The position numbers and the translations under genes are program-made. 39,520 bases of DNA from positions 1 through 39,520 of the forward strand of contig JAJRWF010000039.1 of the NCBI GenBank assembly GCA_024276905.1, read 5' to 3'. This document shows positions 1 to 9,195 of this stretch, piece after piece; the stretch's first letter is position 1; the number at the start of each line of letters is the position of its first letter. The notes under the pieces are model-generated. The model saw only the letters and a program-made list of their open reading frames with translations, did not search any database and had not been told where the DNA came from. The DNA comes from Deltaproteobacteria bacterium. GTDB taxonomy: Bacteria; Desulfobacterota; Desulfuromonadia; Desulfuromonadales; Geopsychrobacteraceae.

Positions 1-500
1 ACCGAAAAAACAGGGCAAAAAACCGGATCGGCCGCCTGAACTGCGAAAAACAGTTTAACTTCGACAATTTTCAGTTATCAAGGAACGCTCACCATCGCCG
101 AATCAAACCGGTTTGGGGAGTGGTGTAACTCTAAACTTCAGGATCTTAATTGATCGACCTGAAAATGACAAAAGCCCTGACGAGAGTATACAACAATCAA
201 CTTTTCGTAGCAGAACAGCGCGAAGTTGGTCAAAAGCAACAGGAATCTTACTCATTGAACAGCTGTGTATCGACACGCCCCTTGACGAACTACCCAGCAC
301 TATAGTTCCTCCGCTTGACACTGGTCCGATGCTTGTTAAGCTCAATTCATTGGCCCTGGCTAAACATTAAAATGAGGGCCTGTCCGTCGGACCGGACTCC
401 AGCATGAGGAACAAACCATCCCCCACCACCGATATCCAGATGTTCCGTTCAAAAATATTGGCCGTTCGGGTTCATATCTCGCCGAAAAAGGGAGAATAGC
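1..500. other. Non-coding or unassigned 5' stretch
   Basis: No convincing gene is seen. Two overlapping open frames on opposite strands (113-370 on plus, 103-345 on minus) have no ribosome binding site and no recognisable family features. A short palindrome, GTCCGTCGGAC, lies near 380-390 but has no T-run after it. The last bases carry a purine-rich ribosome binding site (GGGAGA) just before the chemoreceptor start at 501. I found no clear sigma-54 or sigma-28 promoter. Confidence 0.5.
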
Positions 501-2318
501 ATGGTCTGGTTTCGAAATCTGTCGATCACATTAAAAATAAGTCTGAGCTTTTTATTGCTTTTCGGGTCTATCGCTGGCTTCGGTATCTGGACCTACCAGT
601 TCAGCGGATCTGTGTCCACGAGCAGCACCCTGATCCTGGAGGAAAGTCAGCCATTTGCCCAACTTGCGGAACAGATGAGTCGGGACACTATTCAGGTTCA
701 ACAATGGCTGACCGATATTTCAGCAACACGCGCCCGCGACGGGCTCAACGACGGATTTGCCGAGGCGGAAAAAAGCTACAGGTCAATCATGAACGGCCTT
801 GATCGCTTTGAACAGATGTTCAAAAAGGAAAATGAATTAACCCCGTTGAAAACGATTCGACAATTACGTAGCGAATTTGCAACTTACTACAGGGTTGGCA
901 AAAGAATGGCACAAACATACATTGATGAAGGACCGGCTGGCGGCAACAAAATGATGACAGACTTTGATAAGGCCTCAGAGGTTCTCAGTACCAATCTCAA
1001 ACCCTTTCTGGATGGTCAAACCAAAGAACTTCGTGGAGCGTTACTCCATTTGCAGGAGAGTGCCAAAGAGTTAAAATCCGGCGTTATCATTATTTGCCTG
1101 ACGGTTGCTGTTTTTGCTGCCGCTATCGGTTTTCTGCTATCACGTTCTATCTCCGGACCAATTCGTCAGGGCGTCGTGCTGGCCGGAGAAATTGCCAAAG
1201 GTGATTTTTCTCAGCGTTTGAATCTCAATCGTGAAGATGAAATCGGCGTACTGGCGAAGGCACTTGACAGCATGGCAGCCAACCTGATGAAAAAGGCCCT
1301 CCTCACCGAAACTATCGCCGATGGTAATCTGGATGTCAAAGTTGAGCTCGCATCGGAAAAAGATCAGCTCGGAATTTCACTGCAGCGCATGACCGACAGT
1401 CTCAATGAAATATTCGACCAGATCCAGACCGCAACCGAGCAGATTGCCACCGGTGGCAGCCAGGTTGCCGATGCCAGCCAGTCTCTTTCACAAGGAGCGA
1501 CCGAATCAGCTGCGTCTCTGGAGCAAATAACCAGTTCCATGAACGTGATGTCAGGACAGACTCGCCAGAATGCTGAAAATTCGCATCAGGCAACCCTGCT
1601 CTCGGATGAGGCGCGTGGCGCGGCTGAAAAGAGCAATCAGCAGATGCAGACCATGGTGCTGGCAATGAGTGAGATCAATGATGCCAGCCAGAATATCAAC
1701 CGTATCATCAAAACTATCGATGAGATTGCGTTCCAGACCAATCTGCTGGCGCTGAATGCTGCCGTTGAAGCAGCCCGCGCCGGTCAACACGGTAAAGGTT
1801 TCGCAGTTGTTGCCGAAGAGGTGCGTAATCTGGCGGCACGCAGTGCCAAGGCGGCAGAAGAAACCGCCGAACTGATTGAAGGGAGCGTCGAAAAGACCAA
1901 CAATGGGACCCATATTGCCAGCAAGACCTCAGAAGCCTTGCAGGGCGTTGTCGGACACATCAACAAAGTCAATGACCTGGTTACCGAAATATCCGCTTCG
2001 AGCAATGAGCAGGCCGACGGCATCTCACAGGTCGATCAGGGCCTGACGCAAATCGATCAGGTTACCCAGAGGAATACGGCCAGTGCCGAAGAGAGTGCGG
2101 CCGCTGCCGAGGAACTCGCAGGACAAGCCGCTTCACTGCGCCAGCTGTTAACCCGCTTTACGTTACGCAATAAAAGTATCAGACCACAGCAGGTCCCGGC
2201 GACTCCAGTCTCTGCAGTCGGTTGGAAAAACATGGGACATCAACCCCTGCCAACAGAAACCGCAAGTCCAGTGTTGCCACCGATCGCACTCGATGACGAA
2301 GAGTTCGGTAAATATTGA
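501..2318 (+). CDS. Methyl-accepting chemotaxis protein
   Basis: A transmembrane chemoreceptor that passes ligand signals to the CheA/CheW array. The 605-residue protein has TM1 at about residues 8-30 and an extracytoplasmic helical domain of about 160 residues. TM2 ([20 protein letters not shown]) lies at about 193-212, a HAMP segment follows to about 270, and a long coiled-coil signalling domain comes next. The highly conserved hairpin tip is clear at about 404-450 ([18 protein letters not shown], then [15 protein letters not shown]). The C-terminus ends EEFGKY, with no NWETF-type CheR/CheB tether. The start is ATG after GGGAGA. cheD lies just downstream on the same strand, which fits deamidation of this receptor by CheD. 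The ligand cannot be told from sequence. The family call is secure. Confidence 0.96.
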   Translation: MVWFRNLSITLKISLSFLLLFGSIAGFGIWTYQFSGSVSTSSTLILEESQPFAQLAEQMSRDTIQVQQWLTDISATRARDGLNDGFAEAEKSYRSIMNGLDRFEQMFKKENELTPLKTIRQLRSEFATYYRVGKRMAQTYIDEGPAGGNKMMTDFDKASEVLSTNLKPFLDGQTKELRGALLHLQESAKELKSGVIIICLTVAVFAAAIGFLLSRSISGPIRQGVVLAGEIAKGDFSQRLNLNREDEIGVLAKALDSMAANLMKKALLTETIADGNLDVKVELASEKDQLGISLQRMTDSLNEIFDQIQTATEQIATGGSQVADASQSLSQGATESAASLEQITSSMNVMSGQTRQNAENSHQATLLSDEARGAAEKSNQQMQTMVLAMSEINDASQNINRIIKTIDEIAFQTNLLALNAAVEAARAGQHGKGFAVVAEEVRNLAARSAKAAEETAELIEGSVEKTNNGTHIASKTSEALQGVVGHINKVNDLVTEISASSNEQADGISQVDQGLTQIDQVTQRNTASAEESAAAAEELAGQAASLRQLLTRFTLRNKSIRPQQVPATPVSAVGWKNMGHQPLPTETASPVLPPIALDDEEFGKY

Positions 2319-2368
2319 ACTGCCCCAGTTGTCAGACAAACCGAACCAGTAGCGAACCTGCGAACAAC

Positions 2369-2399
2369 AAAGCCTTCTCAATGCGAGGAGGCTTTTAAT
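2369..2399 (+). terminator. Probable intrinsic terminator after the chemoreceptor gene
   Basis: An inverted repeat AAAGCCT..CTC / GAG..AGGCTTT with a short loop is followed by TTTTAATATTA. It lies 50-80 bases past the chemoreceptor stop and before cheD. The T-tract is broken by A residues, so read-through into cheD is likely. Confidence 0.6.
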
Positions 2400-2479
2400 A
2401 TTAGAGCGCTTTGACTTTTCTTCGACGGCTGATAGCTTTCTTTGCAGAAAACTCTGTATCGTCAACGGCGAGGGGAATG

Positions 2480-3055
2480 ATGAAATCACGCATCCGCACC
2501 ATATTTGTCAAACCGGGAGAACTGGTGATCATCGAGGGCGAGGCCCTGATCACCACAGTCCTCGGTTCTTGCGTGTCACTGGTTCTGCATAACGCCAGAA
2601 CCGGTATGGCCGGGCTCTGCCATGCAGTGCTGCCGCAATCAGACACCACCAATAGCGGTTATCATTTTGTCGATCAGGCTTTCGGCCATCTTCTCGATCA
2701 TTTTATCGCCGCCGGTATCTCGCGGCCCGAGATCAGGACCCATCTCTATGGTGGTGCAGATATGTTCATGGAAGGGCGGAGTCAAATCGGAGTCGGGGAA
2801 AAGAATATTGCCGCAGCCCAGGACGTTCTACGACGTTATAATCTCAAACCGGTAGCGAGCAATACAGGCGGTCTTCAGGGCCGCAAATTGATTTTTCATA
2901 CGGAGAGCGGCCAGGTTCAGATGAACCTGCTGCCCCGGCAGCCCAAACCGCCAGCGGTGAAAATCAATCGAGAGTTTCCCAGAGTTCGGCGGCCTCTTTC
3001 CACTTCATCGCCTCATCAACATCCTGAGGGACTCCGGTCCCGGTCGAATACATGA
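2480..3055 (+). CDS. cheD: Chemoreceptor glutamine deamidase CheD
   Basis: CheD hydrolyses glutamine side chains on chemoreceptors and, in several bacteria, binds CheC. The active-site pattern is complete. Thr lies six residues before the nucleophilic Cys in TTVLGSC, and the His in GLCH lies 17 residues after that Cys, the same spacing as the T21/C27/H44 triad described for Thermotoga CheD. An in-frame TTG at 2411 would add 23 residues, but the ATG at 2480 (or 2477) follows GAGGGG and begins where family similarity starts, giving 191 residues. The C-terminal 30 or so residues (Pro/Arg/Ser-rich) look non-conserved. Their codons overlap the end of the convergent Sel1 gene by 92 bases. The chemoreceptor upstream is the obvious substrate. 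Confidence 0.93.
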   Translation: MKSRIRTIFVKPGELVIIEGEALITTVLGSCVSLVLHNARTGMAGLCHAVLPQSDTTNSGYHFVDQAFGHLLDHFIAAGISRPEIRTHLYGGADMFMEGRSQIGVGEKNIAAAQDVLRRYNLKPVASNTGGLQGRKLIFHTESGQVQMNLLPRQPKPPAVKINREFPRVRRPLSTSSPHQHPEGLRSRSNT

Positions 3056-4064
3056 TCCCGAGACAGTACTGCGCCTTGGTATGGCCCTGGTCGGCAGCGC
3101 GGGTCCACCACTTGCGCGCCTCGGCATAGTCCCGCTCAACCCCCTTACCGTTGATATACATCACCCCCAGATTAAACTGGGCGTCGGAATTGCCAGCGTC
3201 GGCAGCCGTCAACCACCAGCGATGAGCCTCTTTGAGGTCGGCCTCAACGCCAAAACCCTTGGCATACAACTGGCCGGCAGCAACCATTGCCCGCAGGTGG
3301 CTATGCTTTGCTGCTTTCAGATACCACCTGAGAGCTTCACCGGGATCACGAATTTCGTCATTACCACGGGTCAGGATACTGCCAAGACTGTACTGGGCCT
3401 CAACATAGCCCTGATCAGCAGCCTTCAGCAACCACTTGCGTGCCTCGGTAAAATTTTGCAGAACACCGGTACCCCGGGCGTGCATCAACCCCAGGTGGTA
3501 CTGTGCTGTCGGCAATCCCTGGTCTGCAGCCTGCTTGAACCACTGTCGCGCCTTTGCATAGTTCCGCTTGACTCCCTTACCGATCAGGTACATATGGCCA
3601 AGAGTAAATTGCACCTTGGGGTTTCCCTGTTCCGCTGCCCTGCTCCACCAACGCTTGGCCTCGGAAAAATCTTTGGTGACCCCGTGTCCCTTGGCATACA
3701 TCAAACCGAGATTGTATTGGGCATCAGAATAGTTCTGGGCCGCAGCCAGGCGAAACCATTTCAGAGCCTCCTCAAAACTTGGCTCAACACCACGGCCCTT
3801 GAAATAGCACTGACCCAACTGATTCTCGGCCCGGGCATAGCTTTCCTTGGCCGCCAAACGATACCACTTGACCGCTTCTTCGGGGTTCTGCTCTGTCCCC
3901 TTACCGGTATCAGCCATTCTTCCCAGCATGAAAAATGCTCGTGAATAGTTCTCCTGAGCAGCCAGGCGAAACCATTTGAGAGCTTCGGGAAACCTCTGTT
4001 CGACGCCCTTGCCATGGTAATAATTCATGCCAAGACGATAATGAGATTGAGCCATTCCGGTCAT
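2964..4064 (-). CDS. Sel1-like (TPR-like) repeat protein, ten repeats
   Basis: Almost the whole 366-residue protein is ten back-to-back 36-residue Sel1 repeats of the form AQYxLGxMYxxGxGVxxDxxEAxKWWxxAAxQGx. Such solenoids are protein-protein scaffolds and no enzyme domain is present. The ATG at 4064 is chosen because GGAGGGG lies about seven bases upstream. The longer frame back to 4235 has no ribosome site and an unrelated N-terminus. There is no signal peptide from this start, so a cytoplasmic location is likely. The last repeat is imperfect (EAMKWKEAAELWETLD). It is the last gene of the minus-strand run led by the ECF sigma factor, 130 bases after the GAF gene. Its partner is unknown. Confidence 0.9.
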   Translation of the reverse strand: MTGMAQSHYRLGMNYYHGKGVEQRFPEALKWFRLAAQENYSRAFFMLGRMADTGKGTEQNPEEAVKWYRLAAKESYARAENQLGQCYFKGRGVEPSFEEALKWFRLAAAQNYSDAQYNLGLMYAKGHGVTKDFSEAKRWWSRAAEQGNPKVQFTLGHMYLIGKGVKRNYAKARQWFKQAADQGLPTAQYHLGLMHARGTGVLQNFTEARKWLLKAADQGYVEAQYSLGSILTRGNDEIRDPGEALRWYLKAAKHSHLRAMVAAGQLYAKGFGVEADLKEAHRWWLTAADAGNSDAQFNLGVMYINGKGVERDYAEARKWWTRAADQGHTKAQYCLGIMYSTGTGVPQDVDEAMKWKEAAELWETLD

Positions 4065-4194
4065 CGATCTACCCTCCCCTCCAAGCTCGATTCTACAGAG
4101 ACAACTATAGCTCATTAAACTAGCAGTAAATCCGCCAGTTTTCAACGATTCTGTTCTAAATCGGACGAAGGATCGACCTGCCGCAGAAACAACC

Positions 4195-4704
4195 TCAGAG
4201 ATGACGACCCAGAACCAGAGCGATCTGTGCAGCATCCTGCAGTTCGGCCCGGGTAAAATCCGGTCCGGCCTCAGTCAGATCCACAGCCTTACGGCAGATC
4301 TGCAGCACACCACAACAACCTTGCGAATGCCGGAGCGGAACACTGATGATTTTCTGGATCGGCAGGGCCTTGCCACCCTGTTCCTTAAGGGGAAAGGCTT
4401 CGAAAATAGACGCGTGACGGGTTGCGGAAAAACGATTATTGACCGTACCCCGACCTTCGCGGTAGGTCCGGGCTGCGAGAGATTCCTTGCTGGAAAAGGG
4501 GATCGACCCCGAACTCTGCAAACCGCGGGGCCAGAGAAAACGCAGCGCCTCATTCCCTTTATCCGCCAGGAAAAGGGCGATTTCACCACCGGAAACTCCA
4601 AGGCCCTGGCCAAGGGCTTTGATGGCAGTATCAAGACCTTCTCCGCGAAGATCACGACTCCCGAGCAGGCGGTCCAGTTTACGACAAAATTCGTTGATCT
4701 CCAT
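4195..4704 (-). CDS. GAF-domain-like protein
   Basis: A 169-residue soluble protein that looks like a single GAF-type sensory domain. A helical start (EINEFCRKLDRLL) leads into a beta-rich core (GEIALFLADKGNEALRFLWP). A middle stretch (SKESLAARTYREGRGTVNNR) and IISVPLRHSQGCCGVLQICR follow, the latter resembling the usual GAF pattern of a small-molecule-binding pocket and a final strand. The last residues (FTRAELQDAAQIALVLGRHL) resemble the GAF exit helix. The ATG at 4704 follows GGGGGAG. No output domain is fused, so it may work with a neighbour such as the Sel1 scaffold. The fold call is by pattern; the ligand is unknown. Confidence 0.7.
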   Translation of the reverse strand: MEINEFCRKLDRLLGSRDLRGEGLDTAIKALGQGLGVSGGEIALFLADKGNEALRFLWPRGLQSSGSIPFSSKESLAARTYREGRGTVNNRFSATRHASIFEAFPLKEQGGKALPIQKIISVPLRHSQGCCGVLQICRKAVDLTEAGPDFTRAELQDAAQIALVLGRHL

Positions 4705-4780
4705 CTATCAGGCTCCCCCTTCAGGCGACTTTCTCAGGGGTATCAGATAACACAGGGACGCGGTGCGGTCAAAAAAGTCA

Positions 4781-5272
4781 TCAACGCCGCCCACGGCTCA
4801 TCCCGCCTTGACGGCTGCCGTTGAAATACTTTCGGCGCAACAATTGCCGGCGCTGTTGCCGCTCGGCTGGTGGAAGATTGCGCATTTCACGGACATCTTT
4901 ACGTATTTCACGCTGTTTTTCCGGTGGTAACTGACGATAGGTACGGTAGCGGTCCCTTATCCGGGCCTGCTTTTCAGGCGACAGCTGCTTGAAACGGCGG
5001 TAGCTTTTACGCAGGCGCTGTTGCTGCTCCGGTGTCATCTGCCTGAAACGCTGCATGCGTCTCTTGAGTTGTTGCTGCTGCTCCGAGTTCAGTTTTTTGT
5101 ATCGCTGGTAGACCCGCTTGATCTGCTGACGTTCTTCCGGTGTCATCTGTTGCCAGCGCTGTAAGGCCTGTTGCGGCACTGCCGTCTGTCCGACAGATTG
5201 TTCCGCTGTCTCGGCCATCAGCGGTGAGCCGCCCAGTAAGATAAATATCAGTATCAGGACTATGTTTTTCAT
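4781..5272 (-). CDS. DUF3106-like basic, Gln/Arg-rich exported protein
   Basis: A 163-residue protein with a clear signal peptide (MKNIVLILIFILLGGSPLMA). Repeated 15-20-residue units follow, of the form (M/L)(T/S/P)PE(E/Q/K)RQ..I+..YRRY+.L, for example QQMTPEERQQIKRVYQRYK, RQMTPEQQQRLRKSYRRFK and KQLSPEKQARIRDRYRTYR. This is the hallmark of DUF3106-type periplasmic proteins. The protein is strongly basic and ends SRQGGMSRGRR. Its ATG overlaps the stop of the 69-residue acidic gene by four bases, so the two are translationally coupled. Position downstream of an ECF sigma/anti-sigma pair suggests it is a periplasmic member of that stress circuit. The repeats superficially resemble LTxxQ-type sensor proteins, but I do not claim homology. 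Confidence 0.85.
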   Translation of the reverse strand: MKNIVLILIFILLGGSPLMAETAEQSVGQTAVPQQALQRWQQMTPEERQQIKRVYQRYKKLNSEQQQQLKRRMQRFRQMTPEQQQRLRKSYRRFKQLSPEKQARIRDRYRTYRQLPPEKQREIRKDVREMRNLPPAERQQRRQLLRRKYFNGSRQGGMSRGRR

Positions 5273-5478
5273 TGTTCCTCCTCCATGGCGGAGAGGACCT
5301 CGATCTCTTCAAGCAGATCGAAATTCTGCAGCAGTTCGAGCACTGCCAGCAGTTGTTGCTCTTCCTCACTCAGCTGCCCGGTATCTTTTTCCGCCCCGGA
5401 CTGTTCCTCTTCGACCGCATATGCTCGGACGCTCATCAACAACAGGCAGAAAAGCACCAACAGGATCGTCCGTCTCAT
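5269..5478 (-). CDS. Small acidic exported protein in the ECF operon
   Basis: A 69-residue protein with a signal peptide (MRRTILLVLFCLLLMSVRAYA) and a very acidic, helical remainder rich in Glu and Leu. It ends FDLLEEIEVLSAMEEEQ. It overlaps the anti-sigma gene upstream and the DUF3106-like gene downstream by four bases each (ATGA junctions), so all three are coupled. Its last 20 or so residues resemble the C-terminal tail of the anti-sigma factor. I know of no named family for it. The tight overlap on both sides, the signal peptide and the shared motif make it a real gene rather than a chance frame. Confidence 0.8.
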   Translation of the reverse strand: MRRTILLVLFCLLLMSVRAYAVEEEQSGAEKDTGQLSEEEQQLLAVLELLQNFDLLEEIEVLSAMEEEQ

Positions 5479-5918
5479 CCCAAATCCTCTATCGCGGCCA
5501 GAACTTCGAAGGCCTCCAGCAAGTCGAGTTCTTCAAGCAGACCGATTTCCTCAAGGATCTCGGTCTGGGTCAGAATTGTCGTTGGAACTTCGGGCTGCGG
5601 CAAGGGGGCATCCGGCCGGAGGGTCAGCAACAGCAGCACCGCGATCAGGCTGCCTCCCAGTGCCAGTCCCGGCACAGCGAAGCGGAACCGGCGGTGATTG
5701 ATTTTCCCCAGAACTGCGGTCTCAATCCGCCGAACCGCTGGTTGATCGACAGTTGGCTCCCAGGATAATGTGTTCAGTAACTGCAGCCGCTCAAGCTCAG
5801 ACCGACATGGAGCACAATCTGCAAGATGGATCTCCAGCTCGGCTTTATGTCGTGGATCAATTTCATCGTAGTGATAAAGCGTCAGAAGCTCAAAATCACA
5901 ACCGGATCCATTTTTCAT
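5475..5918 (-). CDS. Zinc-finger (zf-HC2) transmembrane anti-sigma factor
   Basis: A membrane anti-sigma factor expected to hold the adjacent ECF sigma factor inactive. The N-terminal domain (about residues 1-50) carries the ZAS zinc motif HLADCAPC (His-x3-Cys-x2-Cys) after an acidic helix. One TM helix follows at about 79-99 (PGLALGGSLIAVLLLLTL). A Pro-rich linker then leads to an acidic helical tail, LLEELDLLEAFEVLAAIEDLG, on the outer face. At 147 residues it is small and has no periplasmic catalytic or lipid-binding domain. It starts 36 bases after the sigma gene and overlaps the next gene by four bases. The tail resembles the small acidic protein that follows, suggesting a shared periplasmic partner. 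Confidence 0.9.
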   Translation of the reverse strand: MKNGSGCDFELLTLYHYDEIDPRHKAELEIHLADCAPCRSELERLQLLNTLSWEPTVDQPAVRRIETAVLGKINHRRFRFAVPGLALGGSLIAVLLLLTLRPDAPLPQPEVPTTILTQTEILEEIGLLEELDLLEAFEVLAAIEDLG

Positions 5919-5954
5919 TTTGCGTCTCCCTTAACAGCCATCACCGGCAGGAAC

Positions 5955-6530
5955 TCACAGCTCCCGGGTTAACTTCAACTCACCACGCAGCAGACTGACT
6001 GCCCGATGCAGATGGGCTTTAACCGTCCCAAGTTCAAGCCCGAGGACCTCGGCGATTTCCTTAAGCGCCATTTCTTCAAAATGACGCAGACTGAAGACCG
6101 CGCGCTGCCGTGGCGACAGTTTCTGCAACAGTCTCAGAAGCTCCTGCTGCTGTTCACGCTGCAGCAGTAACTGCTGCGCTGATGGTGATTGGTCCGCGAC
6201 CTGCTCAAGGGGATCGTCCTGATCCTCCTTGCGCCCGCCGATAAAAAAGGTCCGCTTGAGTTTTTCCCGCCGTAACTGATCGATGGCCAATCGTGATACG
6301 GTCCGGTAAAGCCAGGTGGCAACCCGCGCCTCACCACGGAAACCGGCCAGCGAACGGTGCAGGCGGATAAACGCTTCCTGGGTCAAATCCTCCGCATCGG
6401 CGGTATTACCGACCATTCTCAGGGCATGGCGATAAACGGCGGCAGAATTGGCACGCATCAGCTGTTCAAAACCCTGTGCGTCTCCTTCTCTGGCCTGTGC
6501 CAGCAGGATCTGTTCGCTGCGAATGTCCAT
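5955..6530 (-). CDS. ECF-type RNA polymerase sigma factor
   Basis: A sigma-70 family extracytoplasmic-function sigma factor. Region 2 covers about residues 17-85 (FEQLMRANSAAVYRHALRMV, DAEDLTQEAFIRLHRSL, ATWLYRTVSRLAIDQLRR). Region 4 lies near the C-terminus (LSPRQRAVFSLRHFEEMALK, then EIAEVLGLELGTVKAHLHRA). The linker is short and charged. The start is uncertain. ATG at 6530 gives a standard N-terminus of about ten residues before the family-typical AREGD, but it has no strong ribosome site; ATG at 6557 or further upstream is possible. It heads the run that continues with its anti-sigma factor and two exported proteins, so it probably autoregulates. I could not identify its target promoter motif. 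Confidence 0.92.
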   Translation of the reverse strand: MDIRSEQILLAQAREGDAQGFEQLMRANSAAVYRHALRMVGNTADAEDLTQEAFIRLHRSLAGFRGEARVATWLYRTVSRLAIDQLRREKLKRTFFIGGRKEDQDDPLEQVADQSPSAQQLLLQREQQQELLRLLQKLSPRQRAVFSLRHFEEMALKEIAEVLGLELGTVKAHLHRAVSLLRGELKLTREL

Positions 6531-6698
6531 TGCCAGAAGGTAGCCGCCTGTCTTCATCCCGTCAACCCGTGAGATCCTGCTTTCTCCTGTTGGACGAATC
6601 GCTCGTACAAAAGGTTTACATCGATTGACCATTTTCCCCCACGGCACATGGTGCCAGGTTATGAGACTGGAAGAATTGCAGAGCTGAACGACAAGATG

Positions 6699-6735
6699 AA
6701 AAAAGGGCGGCTGTGATAACAGCCACCCTTTTATT
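6699..6735 (-). terminator. Intrinsic terminator of transketolase
   Basis: On the minus strand, AAAGGGTGGCTGT / ACAGCCGCCCTTTTTT forms a stem with one mismatch and a four-base loop, ending in a T-run. It begins 25 bases after the transketolase stop and separates it from the sigma operon. The plus strand also has a T-rich end, so it could act in both directions. Confidence 0.85.
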
Positions 6736-6760
6736 TCACGTCAATGCTGCACCATCAGGC

Positions 6761-8752
6761 TCAATCAAGCAGCGCCTTGGCTTCTGCGAGCAGGTTGGCC
6801 GCGGTAAAGCCGAATTGTTGCATCAACTCACCAATCGGCGCACTGGCGCCGTAGCTGGTCATGCCGACGATCCGGCCATTGCTGCCGACATAACGCTCCC
6901 AGCCGAAGGTCGAGCCCGCTTCAATCGCAACGCGCCTGGTACAGGCCGGCGGCAGGACTTCATCGCGATATTGTTGATCCTGGGCTTCGAACAGTTCCCA
7001 GCTTGGCAGCGAAACCACCCGGGTCCCGACCCCTTCATACTGCAGGGTTTCACGGACAGCCAACGCGTGCTGAACCTCGGAGCCGGTCGCGATCAGGATC
7101 ATCTGCAGTTCACCTTCTTCGGCCGCCAGGACGTAGCCGCCACGCTGCAGGCCGCTGGCCGCACCACAAAGATTACGGTCAATCGTCGGCAGCCCCTGGC
7201 GGGTCAGCACCAGCATGGTCGGTCCCTGACGGTTGGCAATCGCCGCCTTCCAGGCCTCAACCGTCTCGTTGGCATCGGCCGGTCGGATTACGGTCAGGTT
7301 CGGCATCGCGCGCAACGAAGCAAGATGCTCAACCGGCTGGTGAGTCGGACCGTCCTCGCCCAGACCGATCGAATCGTGGGTCATGACATAGATCGGTGCC
7401 AGTCCCATCATCGCCGCCAGACGGATCGGCGGACGCATGTAATCGGCAAAAACAAAAAAGGTCCCGGCAAAAGGAATAATCCCGGGCGTATGGCACAACC
7501 CGTTCATGATTGAACCCATTGCGTGCTCACGGATGCCATAATGAATATTTCGACCGCTCTTACCCGGCAACCAGGAATCCTCGCCTTTGATTTCGGTGTT
7601 ATTCGAAGGGGCCAGGTCGGCCGAACCACCAAGCAACAGTGGAATCTTTTTGGCCAGGGCCTGAATCGCGGCACCACTGGTCTGACGGGTCGCCTTGGCG
7701 CCATCCTCAACCGTAAACTCGGGCAGTTCACTCCCCCAGCCAGCGGGCAGTTCGCCATCGGCCACGGCCAGCCAGTCACTGACCTTCGGGTCAGATTTTT
7801 TCTCGTTCAGCTGCTGCTGCCAGGCGTTTTCAAGTTCGGCGCCACGCTGCAGACAACCGCGCATGTGCTCTTCCACTTCATTCGGCACGACAAAACTCTG
7901 CTGCGGATCGCGACCATAGGCCTGCTTGGTCAGCGCCAGTTCATCGCCACCCAGAGGAGCCCCGTGGGCGCCGGCAGTATCCTGTTTGTTGGGTGCGCCG
8001 ATCCCGATATGGGTGCGGGCAATAATCAGCGAAGGCCGCGGATCATTCTTGGCCCGTTCCATCGCCGCATCGATCTCAATCAGGTTTTCGCCTTCGACCC
8101 GCTGGACGTGCCAGCCGCAAGCCAGATAGCGCGCACCGACATCCTCGGTAAAAGCCAGGGAGGTATCACCCTCGATGGTGATCTTGTTATCGAGATAGAG
8201 ATAGTTCAGATTGCCGAGCTGCAGATGACCGGCCAGCGAGGCGGCTTCGGCCGATACCCCTTCCATCAGATCACCGTCACTGCAGATCACCCAGGTCCGG
8301 TAATCGAAAAGCCCGGCGTCAACTTGCTCGGCCAGAAACTGCCCGCCCATCGCCATGCCGACAGCCACCGCGACGCCCTGGCCCAGAGGACCGGTGGTGG
8401 TCTCTACTCCGGGAGTATGACCGAACTCGGGATGACCGGCGGTCTTGCTACCCGCCTGACGGAAACTCCGGATATCGTCAAGGGCAAGGTCGTAACCGGT
8501 CAGGTGCAGCATGCTGTAGATCAGGGTTGAAGCGTGACCGCAGGACAGGACAAAGCGATCACGCCCGGCCCAATCAGGATTGGCCGGATTGTGTCGCAGG
8601 TGACGACAAAAGAGCAGGTAAGCAATCGGTGCTGCCTCCATGGGAGCACCGGGATGACCTGATTTGGCTTTTTCCACGGCATCGGCCGCCAATAACCGAA
8701 TAGTATTGATCGATTCCTTGACGACAGGTGCAGCAGATTCTTGCGACAGCAT
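6761..8752 (-). CDS. tkt: Transketolase
   Basis: A thiamine-diphosphate enzyme that moves two-carbon ketol units between pentose-phosphate sugars, linking the pathway to glycolysis. At 663 residues it has the usual full length. The N-terminal TPP domain shows the metal/TPP motif ([20 protein letters not shown], then [17 protein letters not shown]). It also shows the family-typical GHPGAPM and GPLGQG segments. The middle pyrimidine-binding domain ([38 protein letters not shown]) and the C-terminal domain follow. The start at 8752 has AAGGAG five bases upstream. It stands alone between two terminators, with no other pentose-phosphate gene nearby. Nothing looks damaged. Confidence 0.98.
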   Translation of the reverse strand: MLSQESAAPVVKESINTIRLLAADAVEKAKSGHPGAPMEAAPIAYLLFCRHLRHNPANPDWAGRDRFVLSCGHASTLIYSMLHLTGYDLALDDIRSFRQAGSKTAGHPEFGHTPGVETTTGPLGQGVAVAVGMAMGGQFLAEQVDAGLFDYRTWVICSDGDLMEGVSAEAASLAGHLQLGNLNYLYLDNKITIEGDTSLAFTEDVGARYLACGWHVQRVEGENLIEIDAAMERAKNDPRPSLIIARTHIGIGAPNKQDTAGAHGAPLGGDELALTKQAYGRDPQQSFVVPNEVEEHMRGCLQRGAELENAWQQQLNEKKSDPKVSDWLAVADGELPAGWGSELPEFTVEDGAKATRQTSGAAIQALAKKIPLLLGGSADLAPSNNTEIKGEDSWLPGKSGRNIHYGIREHAMGSIMNGLCHTPGIIPFAGTFFVFADYMRPPIRLAAMMGLAPIYVMTHDSIGLGEDGPTHQPVEHLASLRAMPNLTVIRPADANETVEAWKAAIANRQGPTMLVLTRQGLPTIDRNLCGAASGLQRGGYVLAAEEGELQMILIATGSEVQHALAVRETLQYEGVGTRVVSLPSWELFEAQDQQYRDEVLPPACTRRVAIEAGSTFGWERYVGSNGRIVGMTSYGASAPIGELMQQFGFTAANLLAEAKALLD

Positions 8753-8969
8753 GACAACTCCTTCGGGAACAGGCGCATGCCGCAGATTCTCAACAGCAGA
8801 CCTGATGAATGACTTAAATAACGGGAAAACGAAATGCAGGGCAGGGATTTCCGGATCCGGCCAAGCGGTGCCATTGAAACAGGAAAGCAGTTAAAAAACA
8901 AGGGATAAGCAGTGAGGAAAAGAGCTTTTTCTATCGGCCAAGAGCAGCGATTTCAGTCAGCGGAAAAAA

Positions 8970-9018
8970 GTATAAAAAAATGGGCCGGTTACGGAGGAGG
9001 CATTTCCGAAACCGACCC
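8970..9018 (-). terminator. Intrinsic terminator in the ligase-transketolase gap
   Basis: On the minus strand a long stem (GGGTCGGTTTCGGA pairing with TCCGTAACCGGCCC, two mismatches) has a loop of about nine bases and is followed by ATTTTTTTATAC. It lies about 180 bases after the glutamate-cysteine ligase stop. The rest of 8753-9195 holds a perfect hairpin ACTGTGC-GAAT-GCACAGT at 9172-9189 just past the ligase stop. No gene in it is convincing. Confidence 0.8.
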
Positions 9019-9195
9019 GTTCCACATGAATAGGAGGGTGTTGCTAAAGGTTCTGTTACCAACGAACCGACTGCCACACCAGCCCGTTGATGCTAGCCAG
9101 TCTAAGGCTTGCCGAAATGAAAGAACAGGGGTCTTTGCGCAAATATTCGCAGCCAGATAAACATGAATCGACTGTGCGAATGCACAGTGTACAGA

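Noticed and set aside
113-370. An 85-codon plus-strand frame near the left end
   Set aside because: No ribosome site, no family, and an equally long frame on the other strand. Called non-coding or unassigned.
381-500. Possible c-di-GMP or other riboswitch before the chemoreceptor
   Set aside because: I could not find the conserved GEMM core or any other riboswitch motif.
3081-3944. A 287-codon plus-strand frame with repeated units
   Set aside because: The apparent repeats are the antisense of the Sel1 repeats.
7523-8530. A 335-codon open frame on the plus strand
   Set aside because: Antisense to transketolase and without family features.
8912-9160. An 82-codon plus-strand frame
   Set aside because: It crosses the terminator stem on the opposite strand and lacks any recognisable feature. 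The GGAGGG within it is not at its start.
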